Positions 36,088 through 46,173 of a DNA stretch of 64,000 bases are shown here, piece by piece; the first letter of the stretch is position 1, and the number at the start of each line of letters is the position of its first letter. A model generated the notes under the pieces. The model did not search any database, was not told the origin of the DNA, and saw only the letters and a program-made list of their open reading frames with translations. Position numbers and translations under genes: made by a program. Source of the DNA: Serratia proteamaculans (lineage in GTDB: Bacteria > Pseudomonadota > Gammaproteobacteria > Enterobacterales > Enterobacteriaceae); the NCBI RefSeq assembly GCF_008830365.1, contig NZ_WBKI01000001.1:124001-188000 (forward strand), read 5' to 3'.

Positions 36088-36507
36088 ATGTTCAGATACC
36101 TGTTTGCTTTGCTGAGCGGTGCGATTTTTGGTCTTGGCCTGATCGTTGCCGGTATGGCCAATCCGGCCAAGGTCTTGGCATTTCTCGATATTACCGGCCA
36201 TTGGGATCCGTCGCTGGCATTGGTGATGGTGGGGGCGATTGCGGTGGCGGCACCGGCGTTTATTTGGGCTCGCCACCGACAGCGCAGTTTGTTGGGTGAC
36301 GAGATGCAGATCCCAACCAACCGTCGTCTTGACGGTCGTTTACTGGCAGGCAGCGCGTTGTTTGGCATTGGCTGGGGCATGGCGGGCATTTGCCCTGGGC
36401 CGGCCTGGGTACTCGCCGGGGCGGGCTCTTCGGCTGGTTGGCTGTTCGTGGCGGCGATGCTGGTGGGCATGGCACTGTATGAAATCATTATGATGCGGAG
36501 AAAATAA
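36088..36507 (+). CDS. YeeE/YedE family membrane protein (PmpB-like, DUF6691)
   Basis: The 139-residue protein complements the preceding one. It has about four membrane helices, FGLGLIVAGMANPAKVLAFLD typical of the B half, and the core GIGWGMAGICPGPAW with the single conserved cysteine. GGGAGG nine bases upstream decides the start at 36088. The pair presumably forms one transporter. It overlaps the VOC gene by one base (TAATG). Confidence 0.87.
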   Translation: MFRYLFALLSGAIFGLGLIVAGMANPAKVLAFLDITGHWDPSLALVMVGAIAVAAPAFIWARHRQRSLLGDEMQIPTNRRLDGRLLAGSALFGIGWGMAGICPGPAWVLAGAGSSAGWLFVAAMLVGMALYEIIMMRRK

Positions 36508-36905
36508 TGCCGATAGCTAATGCGGTACTGCGCATTGCGCGCCCGACCGATCGTCTGCAAGAAATTGCGGCTATGTACTGTCAGGGGCTGGGTTTCGAAC
36601 GGTTGGGCGAGTTCGACGGTCATCAGGGTTTTGACGGCGTGATGGTCGGGCACCCGCAGCATGGTTATCACCTGGAGTTCACTCACCATCGTGGCGTCAA
36701 AGTGGGGCAGGCGCCGACGCAAGATCATTTACTGGTGTTTTATTTGCCGGATGAAGCGGACTGGCTGATGGGATGCCAGCGAATGCTGGCCGCCGGTTTT
36801 CGGCGTGTCGCCGCCTACAACCCTTATTGGGACACCAGCGGACAGACGTTCGAGGATCTGGACGGTTACCGGGTGGTGTTGCAACAGCGGGCCTGGGAGG
36901 CATAA
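36507..36905 (+). CDS. VOC (glyoxalase/dioxygenase) superfamily protein
   Basis: The 132-residue protein shows the paired beta-alpha-beta-beta-beta modules of the VOC fold: AVLRIARPTDRLQEIAAMYCQG with YHLEFTHH, and DHLLVFYLPD with FEDLDGYRVVLQQ. It resembles YycE-like members. Candidate metal ligands are the His of GYHLEF, the Glu two residues on, and the His in QDHLL; the second-module acidic ligand is not obvious. As fourth gene of the ArsR-PmpAB operon, it could be a thiol or persulfide-related enzyme, but that is inference from position. Confidence 0.8.
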   Translation: MPIANAVLRIARPTDRLQEIAAMYCQGLGFERLGEFDGHQGFDGVMVGHPQHGYHLEFTHHRGVKVGQAPTQDHLLVFYLPDEADWLMGCQRMLAAGFRRVAAYNPYWDTSGQTFEDLDGYRVVLQQRAWEA

Positions 36906-36930
36906 AAAAGCCAGCGCACCGGGCGCTGGC
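36904..36930 (-). terminator. Terminator of the POT transporter gene
   Basis: GCCAGCGC (36910-36917) pairs with GCGCTGGC (36923-36930), and six Ts follow on the minus strand. It may also stop plus-strand transcription after the VOC gene, although no T-run follows there. Confidence 0.88.
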
Positions 36931-36952
36931 TGAAGGGTAAACGAAACAGTAA

Positions 36953-38506
36953 TCAGGCGTTGGCAGCCGGTTTCTGTGCGCTTTTGCCCTGGGTGTTTTC
37001 CATCATGCGGCGGATCGGGACGATCAGCAGGGTCAATACTGCGGCACAGATCAACAGCGCAATTGAGCAGCGTGCGAACAGGTCAGGCAGCATACCCAGT
37101 TGGTCGGCTTTCACATGGCCACCGATCAGACCGGCCGCCAGGTTACCCAGCGCGCTGGCGCAGAACCACAGCCCCATCATCTGGCCACGCATTCTTTCCG
37201 GCGCCAACAGGGTCATGGTCGCCAGCCCGATAGGGCTAAGGCACAGTTCACCCAGCGTCAGCATTAAAATACTGCCGACCAGCCACAGCGGTGACACGCC
37301 CGCGCCGCCGTTGCTCAGCACGTTCTGCGCAGCCAGCATCATCAGCCCGAAGCCCGCAGCGGCAAACAGAATACCGATAACGAACTTGGTGATGCTGCTC
37401 AGACGGATTTTGTTACGCGCCAGTGCCGGCCATGCCCAGCTAAATACCGGTGCCAGCAGGATGATAAACAGGGCGTTGATCGACTGGAACCACACCGCCG
37501 GGATCTCGAAGCCGCCAATCATACGGTTGGTATAGTCGTTGGCAAACAGGTTGAACGAGGTCGGTTTCTGTTCGAAGGCTGACCAGAAGAAGGCTGCGGA
37601 CACCAGCAGGATGAAGCAGACCAACAGGCGGGCGCGTTCTTTACGGCTCAGGCCGGCAAACACGAACAGGTAAATGAAGTACAGGGTGACCGAGGCGGCA
37701 ATCACGTAAACCAGCGTACTGGCCACGGCGACCGGGTTAATCACAATGATGCCCTGGGCAATCAGGGTGATAATCACCGCCGCACCGACGGCCAGCGCAA
37801 TCAGCCAGGCGCCGACGCCGTTTTTCTTGGCGACCGGGCTGTTCCAGGTAGAATCCAGGCCCACTTCGCTGTCATAGCGTTTCATCGCCGGGACGGCAAA
37901 TACGCGGAAGATCACCAGCGCGACCAGCATACCGATACCCCCGATACCGAAGCCCCAGTGCCAGCCGTGGGAACGGATCAACCAGCCGGAGATCAACGGG
38001 GCGATAAACGAGCCCATGTTGATGCCCATATAGAACAGCGAGAAACCACCGTCACGGCGGTTGTCGCCTTTCTTGTACAGCGTACCGACCATCACCGAGA
38101 TACAGGTTTTGAACAGGCCGGAACCCAGCACGATAAACATCAGGCCGATGAAGAACAGGTTGTTGCCCATAAAGGCAGACAGCGCGATCGACAGGTGGCC
38201 GAGGGCGATCAGAATCGAGCCGTACCAGACCGCTTTTTGCTGACCCAGCCAGTTATCTGCCAACCAGCCGCCCGGCAGGGCTGCCAGATACATGCTGCCG
38301 GCAAAAATACCGACAATCGCTGAAGCGTTTTCACGTGCCAACCCCATGCCGCCGTCGTATACCGTGGCAGCCATAAACAGGATCAGTAATGGGCGAATGC
38401 CGTAAAACGAGAACCGCTCCCACATTTCGGTAAAGAACAGGGATCCCAGCGGATAAGGATGGCCGAAGAAGGTCCGGCTTTCTTGGTTATTAACAGAGGA
38501 TTGCAT
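36953..38506 (-). CDS. POT/PTR family di- and tripeptide:H+ symporter
   Basis: This 517-residue inner-membrane transporter has about fourteen helices. The PTR signature is present: ExxER in FTEMWERFSFYGIRPLL, FYMGINMGSFIAPLISGWL, and SAFFWSAFEQKPTSFNLF. It imports small peptides with protons. The family includes DtpA-D in E. coli, but this one is not clearly any of them, and its synteny is new, so I give no symbol. It has its own terminator. Confidence 0.9.
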   Translation of the reverse strand: MQSSVNNQESRTFFGHPYPLGSLFFTEMWERFSFYGIRPLLILFMAATVYDGGMGLARENASAIVGIFAGSMYLAALPGGWLADNWLGQQKAVWYGSILIALGHLSIALSAFMGNNLFFIGLMFIVLGSGLFKTCISVMVGTLYKKGDNRRDGGFSLFYMGINMGSFIAPLISGWLIRSHGWHWGFGIGGIGMLVALVIFRVFAVPAMKRYDSEVGLDSTWNSPVAKKNGVGAWLIALAVGAAVIITLIAQGIIVINPVAVASTLVYVIAASVTLYFIYLFVFAGLSRKERARLLVCFILLVSAAFFWSAFEQKPTSFNLFANDYTNRMIGGFEIPAVWFQSINALFIILLAPVFSWAWPALARNKIRLSSITKFVIGILFAAAGFGLMMLAAQNVLSNGGAGVSPLWLVGSILMLTLGELCLSPIGLATMTLLAPERMRGQMMGLWFCASALGNLAAGLIGGHVKADQLGMLPDLFARCSIALLICAAVLTLLIVPIRRMMENTQGKSAQKPAANA

Positions 38507-38982
38507 AACGTCTTCCCAATAAAATGCGCCGCATTGATGCAGCTTATATTGTGGTATGTATGTGTATTTAAGGAAGGTGATCCACCCAGTGCGGATTACC
38601 CGACAAAACCGCAGCCGCAGCGCCCGTTAACCGTGGAAAGCGCGTCGGCCTTTTTTCACTTGGCCAATGTTTTACATCGGGCGTGATATTATTTAACCAT
38701 TTGATAACTGGATGGTGGTTTTGTCTAGTCCCTGTATCCCATTTTTTAGATGAAAAGTCGACAAACATCTCCTTTCCTGGTTTTTATGTTGGTTACGGCG
38801 GGAATGTTATTGACAGGTGGTTTATTGCACTAAAAGTTAATAACTGTTTTAAAAACAAGTAATTGAATTAAGAATTATCTGATGAGTGCTGGCAGAGGGA
38901 TACTGAAGGGTATCAATACTAAAAGTAGGGTAAACGGGTCGTCGGCTCATTTAAGTGAGGGAACTGGTGATAAATACGGCTA
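38507..38982. other. Non-coding gap between mdtG and the POT transporter gene
   Basis: About 475 bases contain no ORF I would defend. The left part must hold the promoter of the POT gene. A weak inverted repeat CTCA/TGAG lies near 38946-38959, just after mdtG. Confidence 0.5.
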
Positions 38983-40218
38983 TTACTCTTCCTGCAGGGT
39001 GTCTTCCCTCATCCGCGTCGGTCGGCGTTGCAAACACCACCAGGAATAAATCGCGTTGAACAGCACCACCACGGCGGTGACGCAGAATACCGCGCGAAAG
39101 CCATAGCTGGCGGAGACGGCGGCACCCATCAATGGGCCACTGACGTTGCCTATATCGCGGAATGATTGGTTATAGCTGAAAATCCGCCCGGCTACCTGAT
39201 TGGTGCAGTTATAGATCAGCAAGGTTTGTACCGCTGGCAACAGCGCACCGTCGGCCGCACCCAGCAGGAAGCGCAGTACGCCGAGTTGCCACGGGGTTTG
39301 CACAAAGGCCATTGGGATCAGCAATAGCACCGATACGATCAGCATAAACACCAAGATACGCTCCGGGCCGATCCTGTCGCCCAGTTTGCCCAGCCGTGGC
39401 GCACTCATTAGCGCGGCGACGCCCGGCACCGAGGCGATCAGGCCACTGACAAAGGCCAGATTATGAATATTACCGGCCAGGTCACGCACGTACAGCGTCA
39501 GGATCGGCGCTATGGAGCCGGTAGCGATTTGAATAATCATGGTAGTGACAAACAGACTGAGGATCAGCTTGGGGCTTTTTAGCGCCGCAAACACCTGACG
39601 GGCGTGCAGCATGTCTTTTTTCTGCACCGGGGTGAATTGCTCTTTGACATACAGCAGTGTCAGAACAAAGCAGGCCAGCAGCACACCGGCGGTAATGTAG
39701 AACACCGGACGCAGGCCATATTGGTCGGCTAGGAGGCCACCAATCAGTGGCCCAATCAAGGCACCACTGACCCCGCCGGTGGACAGGGTACCCAGCGCCC
39801 AGCCGCTGCGATTGCGCGGCACCTGAGTGGCGATCAGCGCGTTGGCGTTGGGGATAAAACCGCCGAGCAGGCCCAGTACCGCACGCAGCGCCAAAAATTG
39901 CCAGATATTCTGCGCCATGCCCATCAACAGCATCACAATCGCCATACCCAGTGCCGATCGCAACAGCATCAGCTTACGTCCGCGCCGGTCAGCCAGCCCG
40001 CCCCAGAACGGGGAGGCAATCGCAGAAAACAGGAAGGTGATACTAAAAACCAGGCCAGACCACATGTTCAGCGCTTGGTGGCCGGTGACGCCAAGGGTTT
40101 CTACATAAAGCGGCAGGAATGGCATGATCAGGCTGAAGGCGGCACCGGTGAGGAAACACCCCAGCCAGGTGACAAAAAGATTGCGTTTCCAGTTGATGGG
40201 TTCTGGTGCCGAAGCCAT
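38983..40218 (-). CDS. mdtG: Multidrug efflux MFS transporter MdtG
   Basis: MdtG is an inner-membrane drug:H+ antiporter; in E. coli it confers fosfomycin and deoxycholate resistance and belongs to the marA/soxS/rob regulon. The 411-residue protein has twelve helices, begins [20 protein letters not shown] and shows the MFS loop [16 protein letters not shown], all close to E. coli MdtG. ATG at 40218 is chosen because AGGA lies five bases upstream; the frame runs to 40266. It lies next to lpxL as in E. coli, with a YciI-like gene inserted between. Confidence 0.94.
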   Translation of the reverse strand: MASAPEPINWKRNLFVTWLGCFLTGAAFSLIMPFLPLYVETLGVTGHQALNMWSGLVFSITFLFSAIASPFWGGLADRRGRKLMLLRSALGMAIVMLLMGMAQNIWQFLALRAVLGLLGGFIPNANALIATQVPRNRSGWALGTLSTGGVSGALIGPLIGGLLADQYGLRPVFYITAGVLLACFVLTLLYVKEQFTPVQKKDMLHARQVFAALKSPKLILSLFVTTMIIQIATGSIAPILTLYVRDLAGNIHNLAFVSGLIASVPGVAALMSAPRLGKLGDRIGPERILVFMLIVSVLLLIPMAFVQTPWQLGVLRFLLGAADGALLPAVQTLLIYNCTNQVAGRIFSYNQSFRDIGNVSGPLMGAAVSASYGFRAVFCVTAVVVLFNAIYSWWCLQRRPTRMREDTLQEE

Positions 40219-40418
40219 ATTTTCCTGCTGCATAAGGTGGGGCGCTTTGCGGACGTGCACAAGCAAGGGGGCAAAGCAAAAAAGTTAGCCTGGTAAGTAT
40301 GCGCTTAATTATAGGCGGCATCAATTGATGTGGGGAGGGATGGGCGGAAAATGAAATAAAGTTTTAAAAATAGAATATTGGCAGTATTCCGCGCTGTGCG
40401 CGCGGAAAATCGGCAGAT

Positions 40419-40703
40419 TTAAAGCCCGGCGAGCAGTTCAAAACCACTGGCGGTGGTGGATAGGGCGACATCGGTAATCTCATAGTGCGCTACGGCGTTG
40501 AAGGGATCCTGCGCAACAATGGCGTCCAGTTGGGCGCGATCTATGCCCTTCACCAGGATCACACCGCCGGTGCGTGGATTCTTACGGCCGGAGGCGATGA
40601 AAGTGCCGTCTTGGAAATATTTTTTCAGCCAGGCAAGGTGCCCTTCAAGGTGGCCGTCGACTTCTGCAATCGGGCGGTGGTAGGTCAGGTTAACGATGTA
40701 CAT
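40419..40703 (-). CDS. YciI-like protein
   Basis: The 94-residue protein has a ferredoxin-like fold of the YCII superfamily. It starts MYIVNLTYHRPIAEVDGHLEGHL with the paired His typical of the family, then DGTFIASGRKNPRTGGVILV and QDPFNAVAHYEITDV. Family members bind small molecules, and some have hydrolase or dehydrochlorinase activity; no function is assigned here. It is monocistronic between lpxL and mdtG. Confidence 0.88.
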   Translation of the reverse strand: MYIVNLTYHRPIAEVDGHLEGHLAWLKKYFQDGTFIASGRKNPRTGGVILVKGIDRAQLDAIVAQDPFNAVAHYEITDVALSTTASGFELLAGL

Positions 40704-40774
40704 AACAACTCCAGGATTAGCGACGAAGGCTTTACCATCCCACCGTTACCGCCGATTCTCAAGATCAGTGGAAT

Positions 40775-40798
40775 AAAAAACCCGCCGTGCGGCGGGTT
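40775..40798 (-). terminator. Terminator of lpxL
   Basis: AACCCGCC, loop GTGC, GGCGGGTT with six Ts on the minus strand. It ends five bases after the lpxL stop. Confidence 0.92.
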
Positions 40799-40803
40799 AG
40801 CGG

Positions 40804-41724
40804 TCAGTACAGCGAAGGCTCGCCTTCCGGACGAGTTTTAAAGCGGCGATGCAGCCACATGTACTGATCCGGTGCCATCAGGATCTCCTTCTCCACCACT
40901 TTGTTCATAAAGGCTGCGGCCTCGAACTCATTATCCAGCGGGAAGTTTTCCACCGCCGGCTGCATGATCAGTTCGTACCCTTTGGCGTCCGGCAGGCGGC
41001 GTGGGGTAAAAGGAATAATCGCGGGTTTACCCATTCTCGCCAGTATGTAGCTGCCGGTGGTGGTGGCGGCTTTCTCCACGGCGAACAGCGGGGCGAACAC
41101 GCTGCTGCGTGGGCCGTAGTCGTGATCCGGGGCGTACCAGATGATGTCGCCCTGTTTCAACGCACGGATCATGCCTTTCACGTCTTTACGGTCCAACATC
41201 GATTTGTTGGAACGCATGCGACCCCAGGTTTGCAGCCAGTCCATCAGCTTGTTGTCGTGCGGCCGGTAAACGCCGATACCTGGGTTATGAATGCCAAAGA
41301 TCCGGGCACCGAGCTCCAGCGTCAGGAAGTGCAGGCCGATCAGCAGTACACCCTGATGGTTGTCTCGAGCCTTCTGAATATGTTCCAGCCCGCGGACCTG
41401 GAACCAGCGCTCGATACGCCAGTTTGGCCAAAACCACGCCATGCCGGTTTCAAATAACCCCATGCCGACGGACTCAAAGTTCTGAACCACCAGCGCATCA
41501 CGCTCGGCCTGTGGCATATCAGGGAAGCACAGCATCAGGTTACGCTGGGCAATCTCCACGCGGCGTCTGAGAAAGCGCATGGAAAAACGACCCAGCGAGG
41601 TGCCAAGGCGATAGATAATCGGGTAAGGCAGCAAGACCAGCAGATAGAGCAAACCGATGCCGATCCAGGTAAGCCAGTAACGCGGATGCAGTAAAGAGCG
41701 ATTAAAAGAAGGAACTTGAGTCAT
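40804..41724 (-). CDS. lpxL: Kdo2-lipid IVA lauroyltransferase LpxL
   Basis: LpxL adds the first secondary acyl chain (laurate) to Kdo2-lipid IVA at the inner membrane. The 306-residue protein has exactly the E. coli LpxL length. It has one N-terminal membrane helix ([18 protein letters not shown]), the catalytic HX4E motif HFLTLE at His132/Glu137, and the end [20 protein letters not shown]. LpxP is a cold-induced paralogue, but synteny with mdtG and trhO supports LpxL. Confidence 0.95.
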   Translation of the reverse strand: MTQVPSFNRSLLHPRYWLTWIGIGLLYLLVLLPYPIIYRLGTSLGRFSMRFLRRRVEIAQRNLMLCFPDMPQAERDALVVQNFESVGMGLFETGMAWFWPNWRIERWFQVRGLEHIQKARDNHQGVLLIGLHFLTLELGARIFGIHNPGIGVYRPHDNKLMDWLQTWGRMRSNKSMLDRKDVKGMIRALKQGDIIWYAPDHDYGPRSSVFAPLFAVEKAATTTGSYILARMGKPAIIPFTPRRLPDAKGYELIMQPAVENFPLDNEFEAAAFMNKVVEKEILMAPDQYMWLHRRFKTRPEGEPSLY

Positions 41725-41998
41725 GTGTTCTCAGCTTAGAAGCAGTCATTTAATGATAATAACAGAATGATGGGAGGGCCAGTTCTGCACCGAAGCCTTG
41801 ACCCTGCACGATTTTCTGCCGTTTATAACCGACTATTGTGGCATTTTTATCGCACAACGTGAAAAGGCACCGCATTAAAACATCATTTTTAATGATAAAT
41901 GGATATAAGTTGGCCAATAATTCGACAGAACCGCTCTAAAGGATAAAATCCGTAAGCGACAGACGCGTATTATACCGCGCAATTATTCAGGGGGTTTT

Positions 41999-42160
41999 AT
42001 GTTGGCATCATGGTTAAGTGCGGGACTATTGGTTACCGGGGCATTGTTGGGCAGCCTGGGGGCCCACCTGCAATTTAATCCGTTGCTGGCGGTGTCGGGC
42101 GTCGCCCTGTTGGCGGGGATCGTAATTTCCGGTTTTACCGAATGCCGGGGCGGGCGCTGA
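41999..42160 (+). CDS. 53-residue putative small membrane protein
   Basis: The ATG at 41999 follows AGGGGG, and the frame stops at 42160, 17 bases before the convergent flavin oxidoreductase gene. The product has two hydrophobic stretches (LLVTGALLGSLGAH and LLAVSGVALLAGIVISGF) and ends in TECRGGR. It is divergent from lpxL across about 270 bases. I do not recognise it. Base use and the ribosome site look like a real gene. Confidence 0.5.
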   Translation: MLASWLSAGLLVTGALLGSLGAHLQFNPLLAVSGVALLAGIVISGFTECRGGR

Positions 42161-42177
42161 GCCTCACCCCGGTTTCC

Positions 42178-43275
42178 TCAGCCGTTTTTAAACAAGCCTT
42201 TTAATACGTGCGGTTCAGAGCGCCAATATTGCGGCGGTGCACTGACCTTTTCACCCAGTTTAGCGGCGGCGTGCCAAGGCCAGCGTGGGTTGTATAGGAT
42301 GCCGCGAGCCAGCGCGATCATATCCGCCTGCCCGGTGGCGACAATCGCTTCCGCCTGTTCCGGCTCGGTAATCAGCCCGACCGCGATGGTGGGCAGCCCG
42401 CTTTCCCGCTTGATGGTTTCGGCGAACGGTACCTGATAATTAGGACCCACCGGGATCTTCTGCTGTGGTGAAAGGCCGCCGCTGGAAACGTGAATATAGT
42501 CGCAGCCCAGCTGTTTCAGCGTTTTTGCCAGCGCAACCGACTGCTGCTCATCCCAACCCCCCTCGACCCAGTCACTGGCGGAAATACGCACGCCGAGTGC
42601 CTTGTGCGCCGGGAACACGGCACGCACTTCAGTGTAAATTTCCAGCAGCAGGCGCATGCGGTTTTGCAATGAGCCGCCGTACTGGTCGCTGCGCTGGTTA
42701 GCCAACGGTGAAAGGAACTGGTGCAGCAGATAGCCGTGCGCGCCATGTAGCTCAATCAATTCAAAACCGAGCCGATCGGCGCGTTTTGCTGCGTCAACAA
42801 ACTGGGCTTTCAAGCGTTCAATCTGTTCCAGGCTCATTGCCGCGGGAGACTCATCCTGCTGGGCGAAGGGGACCGCGGAGGCGGAGAGCGTCTGCCAGCC
42901 ACCGTTGGCGGCATTAAGTTGACCACCGCCTGCCCAGGGGACAGCGCAGGAGGCTTTGCGCCCGGCATGGCCCAGTTGAATACCCAGTGGCATGGTGGCG
43001 TGTTTTTTCACTACCTGTACCACATCCGCTAACGCCTGTTCGGTTGTGTCGTCCCACAGGCCGAGATCGTTGGGGGTAATACGCCCTTCAGGCGCTACCG
43101 AAGTCGCCTCGACAATCAACAAACCGGCACCGGACAATGACAGGTGCCCAAGATGCAGGGTATGCCATTCGGTAGCTTTGCCGTGTTCGGCGGAATATTG
43201 GCACATGGGTGCGATAATAATACGGTTGGGTAAATTCAGTTTTCCCAGCGTTATCGGGGTAAATAGCTGACTCAT
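42178..43275 (-). CDS. NADH:flavin oxidoreductase, Old Yellow Enzyme family (YqjM/XenA class)
   Basis: This 365-residue FMN-dependent ene-reductase has a TIM barrel. The thermophilic-like/YqjM class is indicated by Cys25 and Tyr27 in APMCQYSAEHG and the substrate-binding His pair in ELHGAHGYLLHQFLSP. QLGHAGRKAS and ALARGILYNP contact FMN. It reduces alpha,beta-unsaturated carbonyls or nitro compounds with NAD(P)H; the physiological substrate is unknown. GGAGG six bases before ATG 43275 decides the start. Confidence 0.92.
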   Translation of the reverse strand: MSQLFTPITLGKLNLPNRIIIAPMCQYSAEHGKATEWHTLHLGHLSLSGAGLLIVEATSVAPEGRITPNDLGLWDDTTEQALADVVQVVKKHATMPLGIQLGHAGRKASCAVPWAGGGQLNAANGGWQTLSASAVPFAQQDESPAAMSLEQIERLKAQFVDAAKRADRLGFELIELHGAHGYLLHQFLSPLANQRSDQYGGSLQNRMRLLLEIYTEVRAVFPAHKALGVRISASDWVEGGWDEQQSVALAKTLKQLGCDYIHVSSGGLSPQQKIPVGPNYQVPFAETIKRESGLPTIAVGLITEPEQAEAIVATGQADMIALARGILYNPRWPWHAAAKLGEKVSAPPQYWRSEPHVLKGLFKNG

Positions 43276-43483
43276 GACGTCCTCCAGATCCGTGGCCAAT
43301 AGGGGATAAGCTCCTACTAGGAGTATCGGGATTTGTGAACAGCGTCAAGTTTCCAGCGCTTCACCTCATCGACGGGTTAATGCTGTTTTGAGCCACATTT
43401 TCGGGTATTATGTGCGCCGCGCGTGGGCCTGTGGTCGGCGCGTGTTCAAATCAGTCACCTCCCGAAAGACAGGAAAGTACACC

Positions 43484-44551
43484 ATGCCAGTGTTACATAA
43501 CCGAATTTCTAATGAGGAACTGAAGGCGCGCATGCTGGCGGAAACCGAGCCGCGCACCACAGTTTCTTTTTATAAATATTTCACCATCGAAGATCCCAAA
43601 GCGTTTCGCGACAGCCTGTATGTTCAGTTCGACAAGCTGAAGGTGTTTGGCCGCATTTATGTGGCGAAAGAGGGTATCAACGCGCAAATCAGCGTGCCGC
43701 AGAATAAGTTTGAGGCGTTCAAAGCCGCGCTGTTTGCCTCACATCCGGCGCTGGATCAGGTGCGTCTGAATATCGCTCTGGAAGACGATGGAAAATCCTT
43801 CTGGGTGCTGCGCCTGAAGGTGCGCGAACGCATCGTTGCCGACGGTCTGGATGATGAGAGCTTCAACCCGGCAAACGTCGGTGAGTATCTGCAGGCCGAT
43901 CGCGTTAACCAGATGATTGACGATCCGGATACGCTGTTTGTCGATATGCGTAACCATTACGAATATGAAGTCGGCCACTTTGAAAACGCTATCGAAGTGC
44001 CTTCAGACACTTTCCGTGACCAACTGCCGATGGCGGTTGAGATGCTGCAGGACAATAAAGACAAAAATATTGTCATGTACTGCACCGGCGGTATCCGCTG
44101 TGAAAAAGCCAGTGCCTATATGTTGCATAACGGCTTCAAGAACGTCTATCACGTGGAAGGCGGGATTATTGAGTATGCACGCAAGGCCAAAGAGCAGGGG
44201 TTACCGCTGAAGTTTGTCGGCAAAAACTTTGTGTTTGATGAGCGCATGGGCGAGCGGATTTCCGACGACGTGATCGCCAATTGCCACCAGTGCGGTGCAC
44301 CTTGCGATACTCACACCAACTGCCTGAATGACGGCTGTCACCTGCTGTTTATTCAGTGTCCGAGCTGTGCGGCCAAATTTGAAGGCTGTTGCAGCGAGAT
44401 CTGCCGCGAAGAGTTGAAGTTGCCGCGTGAAGAACAGCGTGCGCGCCGTGCCGGTCGTGAAAATGGCGTCAAGATTTTCAATAAGTCGAAAGGGTTATTG
44501 CAGACCACGATGCACATTCCGGCACCGGAAGATGAAGGCCCGGCAAGCTGA
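43484..44551 (+). CDS. trhO: tRNA uridine-34 hydroxylase TrhO (YceA)
   Basis: TrhO hydroxylates U34 of certain tRNAs on the way to 5-carboxymethoxyuridine. The 355-residue protein has an N-terminal acylphosphatase-like domain, then a rhodanese domain with the active Cys200 in [14 protein letters not shown] (a second Cys at 206). A Cys-rich C-terminus follows ([30 protein letters not shown]). The start at 43484 ([10 protein letters not shown]) matches E. coli YceA. Confidence 0.95.
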   Translation: MPVLHNRISNEELKARMLAETEPRTTVSFYKYFTIEDPKAFRDSLYVQFDKLKVFGRIYVAKEGINAQISVPQNKFEAFKAALFASHPALDQVRLNIALEDDGKSFWVLRLKVRERIVADGLDDESFNPANVGEYLQADRVNQMIDDPDTLFVDMRNHYEYEVGHFENAIEVPSDTFRDQLPMAVEMLQDNKDKNIVMYCTGGIRCEKASAYMLHNGFKNVYHVEGGIIEYARKAKEQGLPLKFVGKNFVFDERMGERISDDVIANCHQCGAPCDTHTNCLNDGCHLLFIQCPSCAAKFEGCCSEICREELKLPREEQRARRAGRENGVKIFNKSKGLLQTTMHIPAPEDEGPAS

Positions 44552-44560
44552 GCCAACAGC

Positions 44561-44587
44561 AAGCGCGGCGGCCTTGCCGCCGCGCTT
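44561..44587. terminator. Strong hairpin between convergent trhO and yceI
   Basis: AAGCGCGGCGG and CCGCCGCGCTT form an 11-bp perfect stem with loop CCTTG in the 41-base gap. There is no T-run on either side, so termination strength is uncertain, but its position serves both genes. Confidence 0.65.
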
Positions 44588-44592
44588 CGGTA

Positions 44593-45171
44593 TTACTTCG
44601 CGCGAACGCCTTCCACAGAAATAATCAGCTCCACGTCCTGCGATGCCGGGCCGAGATCGGTGGTGATGCCAAAGTCTTTCAACTTGATTTTGCCGTTGGC
44701 TTCAAAGCCGGCACGGTAGCCGCCCCACGGGTCATTGCCCTGGCCGATCAGTTTGGCGTCCAGCGTGACCGGTTTGGTCACGCCGTTCAGCGTCAGGTTA
44801 CCGACCACCGCATAGCCTTCGCCGTTCTTTTTCACTTCGGTGGATTCAAATGTAGCCTGCTTGTTCTTTTCCACGTTCAGGAATTCGGCGCTGCGCAGGT
44901 GTTTGTCACGCTCAGCGTGGTTGGTATCGACGCTGGCGGTGTTGATCGTGACGTTAACCTTGTCCTTGGCCGGATCTTTTTCGTCGAAGGTGAAGCCGCC
45001 GTCAAAATCCTTGAAGGTGCCGTACAGCCAGCTGTAGCCCAGGTGTTGGATGCGGAACTCGATAAAGGCATGTTGACCCTGTTTGTCGATCTTGTAGTCA
45101 GCAGCCAGCGCGGAACCAGCGCTCAGCAGCAGTGCGCCTGCGGTCAGGCCCAGTACGGTTTTCTTCAACAT
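44593..45171 (-). CDS. yceI: YceI family periplasmic protein
   Basis: This 192-residue secreted protein has a signal peptide ending [15 protein letters not shown] and a lipocalin-like barrel of the YceI family ([36 protein letters not shown]). YceI proteins bind isoprenoid or polyprenol-like lipids. In E. coli the gene is base-induced. ATG at 45171 is taken over 45183 since it gives the E. coli-like N-terminus. It lies 23 bases after yceJ in one operon. Confidence 0.94.
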   Translation of the reverse strand: MLKKTVLGLTAGALLLSAGSALAADYKIDKQGQHAFIEFRIQHLGYSWLYGTFKDFDGGFTFDEKDPAKDKVNVTINTASVDTNHAERDKHLRSAEFLNVEKNKQATFESTEVKKNGEGYAVVGNLTLNGVTKPVTLDAKLIGQGNDPWGGYRAGFEANGKIKLKDFGITTDLGPASQDVELIISVEGVRAK

Positions 45172-45194
45172 AGCAATCTCCATAAATCCAAAGG

Positions 45195-45749
45195 TTAATC
45201 GGCGCTGCTACCCAGCATCCGTTTCAAAGTAACATCACGATCAACAAAGTGATGTTTAAGCGCAGCCAGACCGTGCAATACCGAAAGCACTACCACGACC
45301 CAGGCCAGGTAAAGATGGATGGTACCGGCCGTATCGGCCTGTTCCGCCATACCGGTGACGGTAGCGGGGATATCGAACCAGCCGAAAACGCTGATCGGTT
45401 GACCGTCGGCGGTCGAAATAAGGTAGCCGCTGATCAGGATACTGAACAGCACGACATACAACGCCAGATGGGCGAGGATTGCGCTCACGCGGGTAAACCT
45501 GCTGTAGCTGGCCAAAGGTTTGGGCGGCGGCGAAACAAAACGCCAGACTACCCGGACCACCATGACGATAAACAGCAGCGTACCGATGCTTTTATGTATC
45601 TCTGGTGCCTGGTGATACCAGACATCGTAATATCCCAGTGTGACCATCCATAGGCCCAGGGCAAACATGCCGTACACCGTCAGTGCAACCAGCCAGTGGA
45701 TCAGCACTGAAATATGACCAAAACGGTTGGCGGTATTTTTCCAAAGCAT
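45195..45749 (-). CDS. yceJ: Cytochrome b561 family protein YceJ
   Basis: The 184-residue membrane haem protein has four helices and conserved haem-ligand histidines: [32 protein letters not shown] and [23 protein letters not shown]. It may pass electrons to periplasmic partners. It is coupled with yceI as in E. coli. The 424-base gap upstream (45750-46173) shows no gene and holds the promoters of yceJ and tqsA. Confidence 0.93.
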   Translation of the reverse strand: MLWKNTANRFGHISVLIHWLVALTVYGMFALGLWMVTLGYYDVWYHQAPEIHKSIGTLLFIVMVVRVVWRFVSPPPKPLASYSRFTRVSAILAHLALYVVLFSILISGYLISTADGQPISVFGWFDIPATVTGMAEQADTAGTIHLYLAWVVVVLSVLHGLAALKHHFVDRDVTLKRMLGSSAD

Positions 45750-46173
45750 CCTGTTTCCTTACCTTCCTGATTTTCTGGCTGCAATAATTAAACTTTAAGA
45801 AACATAAAATCAATAATAAATTTAACTATGTTACTTCTTAATAATATTAATCAGAGAATTTGGCCGAGATAGCGGTAAGTTAGTCAGTGAAATCGTCGAA
45901 TTGATGACTGTGGGACGATTATTGATTTTATCTTATCGATTGAAATAAAAAGGTTTTATTTATTAGTGTCAGCTTTTGTCATTTTACGTAAATACCCTGA
46001 GTTTTTTCACAAATAAACCCTAGTCAAGATTTTCGATTATTTCCAGTCGAGGTTCAGTAAAACGGAGATTTTTATTCTCCCGGTAATAGCTCTGCGACGT
46101 GACCTCAGAGTTTGCTAACATACCACTCATCTGATGGCCCGCTGGGCCAGCGCTATTAACGCAAAGGACATGT

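Noticed and set aside
35871-36728. 285-codon minus-strand frame
   Set aside because: Antisense to the YeeE/YedE pair and the VOC gene. No motif.
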